From contig JADFLK010000051.1 of assembly GCA_022564455.1 (NCBI GenBank), positions 1 to 9,599 of the forward strand: a stretch of DNA of 9,599 nt, read 5' to 3'. The DNA is from Bacteroidota bacterium. Lineage in GTDB: Bacteria; Bacteroidota; Rhodothermia; Rhodothermales; Rubricoccaceae. Each line of letters begins with the position of its first letter. Position 1 is the stretch's first letter. This document shows positions 1-5,071 of the stretch, piece by piece. The notes beneath the pieces were generated by a model, which did not search any database, was not told where the DNA came from, and worked only from the letters and a program-made list of their open reading frames with translations. The translations under genes were made by a program, and so were the position numbers.

Positions 1-1
1 C

Positions 2-64
2 CTCGAAGCGACACTCGCAGAGATGGGCGCGACTGAAGAGCCATCCACCGCCGCCGACGACTGA
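2..64 (+). CDS. 3' end of an unidentified upstream gene (partial)
   Basis: Reading from base 2, an open frame runs for 20 codons (LEATLAEMGATEEPSTAADD) to a TGA at 62-64. The Glu/Ala-rich, acidic, polar tail and GC-rich codon use look like the C-terminus of a real protein whose body lies left of the window. No domain is visible, so no function can be given. The 65-base gap to the phasin start has no clear terminator. It could be a chance frame, because it is short. Confidence 0.45.
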   Translation, partial: LEATLAEMGATEEPSTAADD

Positions 65-129
65 ACCCTTTTACAGCAACAATCGCGCGCCTTCCTGGTG
101 CTCCCAATCCCCCCAAACCCAAACACACC

Positions 130-771
130 ATGACCAAGACTCAACAACTCCGAGAGGAGATCAAGAAGACCGCTGACGAAGCCATCTCGCTCGTCAAAAC
201 CACCACCGAGTCGGCCCAGAAGGGCTTCAAGGGCGCCACAAAGGACGTCACGGACTCTGCTCAGAAGATCTTCAACGCCGGCCTCGGCGCGCTCGTGATC
301 GCGGGTGAAGAAGGCTCTGGCTTCTTCAACAAACTCGTCAAAAAGGGCGAGCAGGTTGAGTTCAAGGGCTTCGGCGCCGACCAGGTGAAGAAGATCCGCG
401 AGCAGCTCGACACCAACTCCGAGAAGGTGGCCGACGCTGTGAAGGGCCGCGTGAAGGACGCGAAGTACATGGCCGAGGAAGCTTCCGGCAAGTTTGAGGA
501 CCGTGTGCAGGATGCCGTGGCCGCCGTGATGAAGCGCATCGGCGTGCCAACGCGTGAGGAGATCAGCGAGCTGGCCGCGAGCGTCGAGCGGCTTACGAAG
601 CAGATCAAAAAGCTCAAGGGCGAAACCGCTGAGGCCACCGGCGAACTCGTACTGGAAGCCGTCGGTGGCGGCTGGTACGAGATCAAGATCGGCGACGTGG
701 TCGTCGAGAAGGTGCAAGGCAAAGAAGACGCCCAGGCCGCCTTCGAGCGCATCAACGCCCAGCAGAACTAA
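130..771 (+). CDS. Phasin family protein (polyhydroxyalkanoate granule-associated) with extra C-terminal module
   Basis: A 213-residue, Lys/Glu/Ala-rich, almost wholly helical protein of the PhaI/PhaF-type phasin family. Phasins coat intracellular polyhydroxyalkanoate granules and control their size and number. Residues 1-50 are amphipathic helix. Residues 51-74 hold the family segment GLGAL...EEGSGFFNKLVKKGE. Residues 121-163 hold the family's second signature (RVQDAV...MKRIGVPTREEISELAASVERL), which in the family leads into an oligomerising coiled coil. Residues about 171-210 are unusual: a Gly-rich turn, then WYEIKIGDVVVEKV and a short helix (GKEDAQAAFERIN), predicted as a small beta-beta-alpha unit. 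The start is ATG after a C/A-rich leader with no Shine-Dalgarno. The gene stands alone, followed by its own terminator; no PHA synthase is in the window. The family call is from motifs (known family); granule binding is inferred. It could instead be a membrane- or stress-associated coiled-coil protein of the same fold. Confidence 0.82.
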   Translation: MTKTQQLREEIKKTADEAISLVKTTTESAQKGFKGATKDVTDSAQKIFNAGLGALVIAGEEGSGFFNKLVKKGEQVEFKGFGADQVKKIREQLDTNSEKVADAVKGRVKDAKYMAEEASGKFEDRVQDAVAAVMKRIGVPTREEISELAASVERLTKQIKKLKGETAEATGELVLEAVGGGWYEIKIGDVVVEKVQGKEDAQAAFERINAQQN

Positions 772-778
772 AAGTACA

Positions 779-794
779 CGTCATTTCGATGACG
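779..794 (+). other. UUCG-loop hairpin just after the phasin stop
   Basis: Seven bases after the phasin stop, CGTCAT (779-784) and ATGACG (789-794) form a perfect 6-bp stem closed by TTCG (785-788), i.e. a UUCG tetraloop in RNA. It lies four bases before the terminator stem, so the phasin mRNA would end in two tandem hairpins. A role in 3'-end stability is inference; the closing pair is U-A, not the extra-stable C-G. Confidence 0.6.
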
Positions 795-798
795 CTTG

Positions 799-831
799 CG
801 GCGGGGGAGGCGTACTCCCTCGCCGTTTTTT
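799..831 (+). terminator. Intrinsic terminator of the phasin gene
   Basis: An 11-bp stem (CGGCGGGGGAG at 799-809 with CTCCCTCGCCG at 815-825, one G-T wobble) with a 5-base loop (GCGTA) is followed at once by six T (826-831). This is a textbook Rho-independent terminator and separates the phasin from the adk unit. Confidence 0.92.
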
Positions 832-886
832 GTATTGCGAGGCGAGCCGGTGGAGATATGCCTGGCGGTGAGCCGCTGCATGAGAA

Positions 887-937
887 AACCCCTCCCTTTG
901 CAAGGGAGGTGGCCGAGCAGAGCGAGGTCGGAGGGTT
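887..937. repeat. Nested intergenic hairpin element, copy A
   Basis: AACC (887-890) and GGTT (934-937) form an outer inverted repeat. Inside is a perfect 8-bp hairpin, CCTCCCTT (891-898) / AAGGGAGG (902-909), loop TGC. The rest (911-929) can form a second arm, CCGAGC / GCGAGG, with two opposed G/A mismatches. The whole would fold as a three-way junction. It is non-coding and resembles palindromic intergenic repeats found in many copies in some genomes; copy number here is not testable from one window. With copy B (1001-1051), the inverted repeat GGCATAGC (944-951) / GCTATGCC (988-995) and the direct repeat CATAGCAA (946-953, 995-1002), it accounts for most of the gap between the phasin and adk. 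Confidence 0.65.
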
Positions 938-1000
938 AGTCACGGCATAGCAAGAACTCCCGATCCGTTGCCTGCTTGCAGCGCCTCGCTATGCCATAGC

Positions 1001-1051
1001 AAACCCCCACCCCGCCTGCGGCGGCGAGCCCCCTTGACAAGGGGGCGGTTT
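1001..1051. repeat. Nested intergenic hairpin element, copy B (opposite orientation to copy A)
   Basis: AAACC (1001-1005) and GGTTT (1047-1051) form an outer inverted repeat around a perfect 8-bp hairpin GCCCCCTT (1028-1035) / AAGGGGGC (1039-1046), loop GAC. It has the same plan as copy A: AACC/GGTT ends, one inner palindrome with CTT-NNN-AAG at its tip, and an asymmetric GC-rich arm. Here that arm precedes the palindrome, so the two copies are in opposite orientation. The sequence has diverged from copy A but the architecture is shared. Confidence 0.6.
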
Positions 1052-1066
1052 GCAGTGCGGCTCCTT

Positions 1067-1102
1067 ATTCATCGTTCCGCATTCATAATTCAGCATTCAT
1101 CG
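1067..1102. repeat. Short ATTCAT-type repeats upstream of adk
   Basis: ATTCATCG occurs at 1067-1074 and 1095-1102, and GCATTCAT at 1079-1086 and 1093-1100, in an AT-rich island within GC-rich surroundings. No coding potential is seen. It may be part of the adk upstream control region or a decayed repeat; neither can be shown here. Confidence 0.4.
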
Positions 1103-1129
1103 CGGCTCGTTCGCCGGGCGGGGCCACGT

Positions 1130-1148
1130 GGAGGACTATCTTCCGAGC
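1130..1148 (+). promoter_or_regulatory. Candidate adk promoter (-7 like TATCTT in a GGAGG context)
   Basis: GGAGG-AC-TATCTTCCGAGC lies 27 to 46 bases before the adk ATG at 1176. It is nearly the same as the segment before ptsH (2891-2908), GGAGG-CG-TATTTTCGAGC. The TATYTT core would serve as the -10/-7 element. No upstream partner motif is clear in either copy, so the call rests on the shared sequence and position. Confidence 0.45.
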
Positions 1149-1175
1149 CTCTCGCAAAGCCTCATTAGCTCACCC

Positions 1176-1820
1176 ATGCGTCTCATTCTTTTTGGCCCCC
1201 CGGGTGCTGGGAAAGGCACGCAAGCCAAACTACTCGCTGAGCATCGTAACCTCCTGCATCTCTCGACGGGCGACATGCTCCGCACAGCCGTTCGCAACGA
1301 AACCCCGGTGGGCAACGAAGCAAAGGGCTACATGACCGTCGGCGAGCTTGTCCCCGATGACGTGGTGAACCGCATCGTGGCGGAGGCTCTCTCCGAGATT
1401 GATCACGCCGGGTTCATTCTGGATGGCTACCCGCGCACGGTGGATCAGGCTCAGTTCCTGCTGGACCTCCTCGAAGAAAACAACGCGCCGCTGGACGCCG
1501 TTGTGAGCCTCCGCGTTCCGGAAGAGCACATCGTGCAGCGTCTCTCGCGCCGCCGAACCGACAGGGAAACGGGCGAGATTTATCACTTGGATTTCAATCC
1601 GCCACCCGCCGGCCTCCCCGAAACACGGCTCCAGCATCGCGCCGACGACCAGCCGGCGGCCATCCGCAAACGACTGGTGGAGTACCACACGAAGACGGAG
1701 CCACTCGAGGACTTTTTCGAGACAGGGGCTCGTTATGTAAAAGTTGACGGTGTGGGCGGGTTGGACGAAGTGTCCGAGCGGGTGGAAGAAGCGCTGGCCA
1801 CGATAGAAACGACGGCCTAG
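1176..1820 (+). CDS. adk: Adenylate kinase
   Basis: Catalyses ATP + AMP to 2 ADP in the cytoplasm, setting adenylate energy charge. The 214 residues match the usual long-form bacterial enzyme. The P-loop GPPGAGKGT is at 7-15 (Lys13, as in E. coli), the AMP-binding STGDMLR at 30-36, and DGYPRT at 83-88. The LID runs from about 122 to 160 with RRRTDRETGEIYH, followed by RADDQPAAIRKRL (155-167) carrying the catalytic arginines. The LID has no cysteines, so it is the non-zinc type. The frame is open back to a GTG at 1128, but that start would add 16 non-conserved residues and run through the candidate promoter; ATG 1176 puts the P-loop in its normal place. There is no Shine-Dalgarno. The polyprenyl synthase follows after 21 bases, so the two are probably co-transcribed. 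Confidence 0.97.
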   Translation: MRLILFGPPGAGKGTQAKLLAEHRNLLHLSTGDMLRTAVRNETPVGNEAKGYMTVGELVPDDVVNRIVAEALSEIDHAGFILDGYPRTVDQAQFLLDLLEENNAPLDAVVSLRVPEEHIVQRLSRRRTDRETGEIYHLDFNPPPAGLPETRLQHRADDQPAAIRKRLVEYHTKTEPLEDFFETGARYVKVDGVGGLDEVSERVEEALATIETTA

Positions 1821-1841
1821 AAAGAACGAGATAGAACCGTC

Positions 1842-2861
1842 GTGGCGCGCCCCTCACTTCAGGAAACCGAAACGCAAGAAGAGACAGCGGCCTACGTGCG
1901 GTCGCTCACGGAGCGTGTCGAGGCGGAGCTGCAAACGCTCCCGTTCCCTGACGAACCGGCGGAGTTGTACGAGCCCGTCCGCTACGTACTGGCAGGTGGA
2001 GGCAAACGGATACGCCCCCTGCTGGTGCTTCTGGCTGCCGAGGCCTTCGGCGGCGAAGAAGCCCGCAAGCGAGCGATGCCTGCCGCGATGGCAGTCGAGG
2101 TCTTCCACAATTTCACGCTCGTCCACGACGACATTATGGACCACGCCGACGAACGCCGGGGCCGCCCGACGGTCCACGTTCGCTGGGACGAGCCGGCCGC
2201 CATCCTCAGCGGCGACCTCATGATGGGCCTCGCGTACGATTTGCTTGCGCAGGTCGAAACCGGCCGTACCGCCGAGGTCATCCGCATCTTCCACCGGATG
2301 GTCGTGAGGCTGTGTGAAGGCCAGGCGCTTGATATGGCCTTTGAACAGCGGACGGAGGTCAGTGTGGCGGCTTACCTCGACATGATCGAACGGAAGACGG
2401 CGGCCTTGCTCGAAGCCGCCCTCGAAATCGGCGCGCTGATCGGTGGGGCGGATGGCGAGGCCCGTATCAATCTCTGCAACGCCGGGCGCGATCTCGGACG
2501 GGCCTTTCAGATCCAGGACGATCTCCTCGATCTCACCGCCAACGACGCAAAGTGGGGCAAAAAAATCGGCGGGGACTTGATGGAGGGCAAAAGGACGTTT
2601 CTGCTACTTCGCGCACTGGAATGTACAGAAGGGGAGGAACGTGCGTGGTTCCTTCGCATCGTCGAAGAAAACGGGTTGGAGCCCGACGCCGTGCAGGAGG
2701 CCCACGGCCTTTTGGAGACCCTCGGAGTATTGGATGATGCCCGTGGGGCTGTTGAGAAACACTACCGAGCTGGGCTAGCCGGCCTGGATGCGCTGCCTCC
2801 CGGACGCGCCGCATCTGCCCTTCGGGGCGTGGTGGAAGGGCTCATGCAACGTGGCCGGTAG
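1842..2861 (+). CDS. Short-chain polyprenyl diphosphate synthase (farnesyl/geranylgeranyl type)
   Basis: A head-to-tail trans-isoprenyl diphosphate synthase that condenses isopentenyl-PP onto allylic diphosphates, supplying quinone side chains, carotenoids or other isoprenoids. The 339-residue length is normal. Motifs in order: GGGKRIRP (52-59, diphosphate binding), first Asp-rich motif DDIMD (96-100), GQALDMAFE (160-168), Lys185-Thr186, second Asp-rich motif DDLLD (226-230), and GDLMEGKRT (244-252). The first motif is the plain DDxxD form without the two-residue insertion seen in typical bacterial FPP synthases. Phe91 and Phe88 lie 5 and 8 residues before it, bulky residues that in this family shorten the product, so a C15-C20 product is inferred. 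The start is GTG; the next in-frame ATG, about codon 79, would cut off the first substrate-binding motif. It sits 21 bases after adk. ispA, crtE and hepT/ispB-like names all remain possible, so no symbol is given. Confidence 0.9.
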   Translation: MARPSLQETETQEETAAYVRSLTERVEAELQTLPFPDEPAELYEPVRYVLAGGGKRIRPLLVLLAAEAFGGEEARKRAMPAAMAVEVFHNFTLVHDDIMDHADERRGRPTVHVRWDEPAAILSGDLMMGLAYDLLAQVETGRTAEVIRIFHRMVVRLCEGQALDMAFEQRTEVSVAAYLDMIERKTAALLEAALEIGALIGGADGEARINLCNAGRDLGRAFQIQDDLLDLTANDAKWGKKIGGDLMEGKRTFLLLRALECTEGEERAWFLRIVEENGLEPDAVQEAHGLLETLGVLDDARGAVEKHYRAGLAGLDALPPGRAASALRGVVEGLMQRGR

Positions 2862-2890
2862 GAGTTTGTCGGTACGGTTCCCGAGCGGAG

Positions 2891-2908
2891 GGAGGCGTAT
2901 TTTCGAGC
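2891..2908 (+). promoter_or_regulatory. Candidate ptsHI promoter (TATTTT in a GGAGG context)
   Basis: GGAGGCGTATTTTCGAGC ends 40 bases before the ptsH ATG. It matches the sequence before adk (GGAGG, two bases, TAT[C/T]TTC, then CGAGC with one extra C in the adk copy). It falls in the 87-base gap after the polyprenyl synthase, so ptsH-ptsI-isomerase may have its own start in addition to read-through. No convincing -33/-35 element is seen at the right distance. Confidence 0.45.
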
Positions 2909-2932
2909 TTCCGTTCCGCTGCTCTCATCCGT

Positions 2933-2960
2933 CTATGCACGTCCGCCTATGCTCGTCCGC
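2933..2960 (+). repeat. 14-bp tandem duplication across the ptsH start codon
   Basis: CTATGCACGTCCGC (2933-2946) is followed directly by CTATGCTCGTCCGC (2947-2960), 13 of 14 bases identical. Each unit carries an ATG, at 2935 and 2949. Because 14 is not a multiple of three, the first ATG is out of frame with ptsH and opens a 10-codon frame (2935-2967, TAA) that overlaps the true start. Confidence 0.8.
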
Positions 2961-3218
2961 GAGGTAACCGTCCGCAATCGTGCAGGCATCCACACGCGCC
3001 CGGCGTCGATGATCGTCCGCGAAGGCTCCCGTTTCAAATCGGAGTTCTTCATCCGCAAGGACGGCTACGAGATCAACGGCAAGAGCATCATAGGCGTGAT
3101 GACGCTCGCGGCCGAGCAGGGCGCTACGCTGGAGTTGCTTCTCGACGGACCGGATGAGAAAGAGGCTGCTGACGCCCTGGCTGCCGTGTTCGAGCGTGGA
3201 TTTGGAGAACCCGTCTGA
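2949..3218 (+). CDS. ptsH: Phosphocarrier protein HPr of the PTS
   Basis: The 89-residue HPr accepts phosphate from enzyme I on a histidine and passes it to sugar-specific enzymes IIA. The active site GIHTRPA places His15 exactly at the canonical position, with Arg17 beside it. The second signature NGKSIIGVM contains Ser46, the site phosphorylated by HPr kinase/phosphorylase in organisms that have it. Length and spacing are normal and nothing is missing. ATG 2949 is the start because it sets His15 and Ser46 to canonical numbering; the ATG at 2935 is out of frame. ptsI follows, its chosen start 77 bases downstream. Ser46 suggests, by inference, a regulatory role beyond transport, but no hprK is in this window. 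Confidence 0.96.
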   Translation: MLVREVTVRNRAGIHTRPASMIVREGSRFKSEFFIRKDGYEINGKSIIGVMTLAAEQGATLELLLDGPDEKEAADALAAVFERGFGEPV

Positions 3219-3263
3219 TTCCGATGCCTGTACCTCTTTTCCCTAATGAGCCGCGCAGAGAAC

Positions 3264-3285
3264 GGCCGGGCGCCCCGGCCGAGGA
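3264..3285 (+). promoter_or_regulatory. GC hairpin and ribosome binding site before ptsI
   Basis: GGCCGGG (3264-3270) and CCCGGCC (3274-3280) form a perfect all-GC 7-bp stem with loop CGC. It is followed at once by GAGGA (3281-3285), ten bases before the ATG at 3296. The GAGGA is the clearest Shine-Dalgarno in the window and supports 3296 as the ptsI start. The hairpin could modulate translation, but that is inference. Confidence 0.5.
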
Positions 3286-3295
3286 CACGAACGAG

Positions 3296-5050
3296 ATGAT
3301 ATCGTTCGACGGCATCGGCGTGGCGCCGGGCATCGCCATCGGCCCGGTGTACCGGTATGCCGGGGAGACCTACGAGGCCGAGGCCGAACGGCTGGAAGAG
3401 AACGAGGTAGACGCCGAGCTACAACGCTTTGAAGAGGCTATCATCCGTTCGGAGCGAGAGTTGCGGAAGATCGTTACGGTTGCGCACGAGAAGCTCGGCG
3501 TCAGTTCAGGCGTCATCTTCGATGCGCAGCTCCTCATGCTCCGCGACCCTTCGTTTATTGATGTTGCGGTCGATCTCATCCACACACAGCGGCACGAGGC
3601 GGGCTACGCGGTGCAGACCGTACTGGACAAGCACCGCCAGCGGATGGAGGCCGCCGGTAGCGCTTCCCTCCGTGAGCGGGCTGCCGACATCGTGGATGTC
3701 CAGAACCGCGTGCTTCGCAATCTGCGGCAAGGAAAAGCGCTCTCGAAGATCGACCGGGAACACATCGTGGTCGCCGAGAACCTGACGGCCGCCGATGTGC
3801 TCCTTTTCAGCCGCCGCGGCGTATTGGGCTGTGTGCTCGATTTCGGCGGGCCAACCTCCCACGTCTCCATCATGGCGCGGGCACTGGGTGTACCGGCCTC
3901 GGTTTCGCTGCACGGCCTTTCGGAGATTGTGGGGGCAGGCGATATGCTCATCCTGGACGGATTCTCGGGCGTCGTTATTCTCAACCCGGACGAAGAAACC
4001 TTGGCCCGGTACCGCGAGAAGCAAGCGCGCTACGCCGCGCTATCGGCCGAAAGCGAAGCCATCGCGGCTGAACCGGCGGAGACGCTCGACGGCCGCCACG
4101 TGCAGTTGCAGGCCAACCTGGAGTTCCGCGAGGAACTGCCGCTGCTCCACGAATACGGCGCCGAAGGCGTGGGGCTTTTCAGGACTGAGATGTTGTTCCT
4201 CACGCAGGGCCAGGCATTGGACGAGGCGCAGCAATACGATGTCTACCGCGATGTTGTCCGCGCCGCCGCACCCCATGCCGTCACCTTCCGGCTCATCGAC
4301 CTCGGCGGCGACAAGCTTCTCCCGATGGCGCACCGCGAGGCCAACCCGTTTCTCGGCTGGCGCGGCGTCCGCATCCTGCTGGACAAGCCGCATCTCCTGC
4401 GCCCGCAATTGCGCGCGATCCTCCGTGCAAGCGTAGAAGGCCCGTCCCGGATCCTCCTGCCCATGATCTCCACCATCAGCGAGGTGCATGCCATCAAGGC
4501 AACGATTGAGGAGGTGAAGGCAGAACTCGACGAGGAAGGCATTCCATATGCCCCATCCATCCCCTTGGGGATTATGGTGGAAGTTCCGGCCGTGGCGCTC
4601 CAGGCCGAACGCTTTGCCGCCGAAGCTGACTTTTTCTCCATCGGCACGAACGACCTTACGCAGTACACGCTGGCGGTGGACCGCGGAAACGACCTGGTGG
4701 CTGAGCGCTTCAGCGAACTTCACCCGGCCGTGTTATCGCTCATCAAGCGAGCGGTGGACGCGGGCAAGAAAGCGGGCATTCCAGTGAGCCTGTGCGGCGA
4801 GATGGCCGCCGACCCGCGCGTCACGCCACTGCTTGTGGGGCTGGGTTTGGATGCCCTGAGCGCCTCGCCGGCGTACCTCACCCTCGTCAAACGTGTGCTC
4901 CGGGCGATGACTTATGAGGAGGCCCAATCGCTCGCCGAGGCCGCTTTGGCCCAACCCGATGCCCACGGCGTTATCCAGTTGCTGAGCCGCTGGATGCAAG
5001 TGCACAACGCGGATCTGGCCGCCCTTCTTGGCTTCAATGCCGATTCCTGA
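3296..5050 (+). CDS. ptsI: PTS enzyme I (phosphoenolpyruvate-protein phosphotransferase)
   Basis: Autophosphorylates from phosphoenolpyruvate and transfers the phosphate to HPr, the first step of the PTS phosphorelay. It begins MISFDGIGVAPGIAIG, typical of the family. Numbered from ATG 3296, the phosphorylated histidine in GGPTSH is His189, and the PEP-site arginines in GLFRTE and TFRLIDLGGDK are Arg296 and Arg332, all identical to E. coli numbering. Glu429, Asp453 (GTNDLTQY) and Cys500 (LCGEMA) lie two residues short of the E. coli positions, and the PEP-binding C-terminal barrel is complete. Length 584 is normal. The frame is open back to an ATG at 3224, giving 608 residues, but those 24 residues are Pro/Arg-rich and unconserved. 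That start would leave only five bases after ptsH, so it cannot be wholly excluded. The isomerase follows after 21 bases, so co-transcription is likely. Confidence 0.96.
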   Translation: MISFDGIGVAPGIAIGPVYRYAGETYEAEAERLEENEVDAELQRFEEAIIRSERELRKIVTVAHEKLGVSSGVIFDAQLLMLRDPSFIDVAVDLIHTQRHEAGYAVQTVLDKHRQRMEAAGSASLRERAADIVDVQNRVLRNLRQGKALSKIDREHIVVAENLTAADVLLFSRRGVLGCVLDFGGPTSHVSIMARALGVPASVSLHGLSEIVGAGDMLILDGFSGVVILNPDEETLARYREKQARYAALSAESEAIAAEPAETLDGRHVQLQANLEFREELPLLHEYGAEGVGLFRTEMLFLTQGQALDEAQQYDVYRDVVRAAAPHAVTFRLIDLGGDKLLPMAHREANPFLGWRGVRILLDKPHLLRPQLRAILRASVEGPSRILLPMISTISEVHAIKATIEEVKAELDEEGIPYAPSIPLGIMVEVPAVALQAERFAAEADFFSIGTNDLTQYTLAVDRGNDLVAERFSELHPAVLSLIKRAVDAGKKAGIPVSLCGEMAADPRVTPLLVGLGLDALSASPAYLTLVKRVLRAMTYEEAQSLAEAALAQPDAHGVIQLLSRWMQVHNADLAALLGFNADS

Positions 5051-5071
5051 TCCACGACAACTGTTCTCCGC

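Noticed and set aside
887..1051. Considered as a CRISPR array or tRNA gene
   Set aside because: There are only two units, with different sequences and opposite orientation, no regular spacers, and no cloverleaf with anticodon and T-arm.
1128..1175. N-terminal extension of adk from a GTG at 1128
   Set aside because: The added 16 residues are not part of any adenylate kinase, would displace the P-loop, and overlap the candidate promoter.
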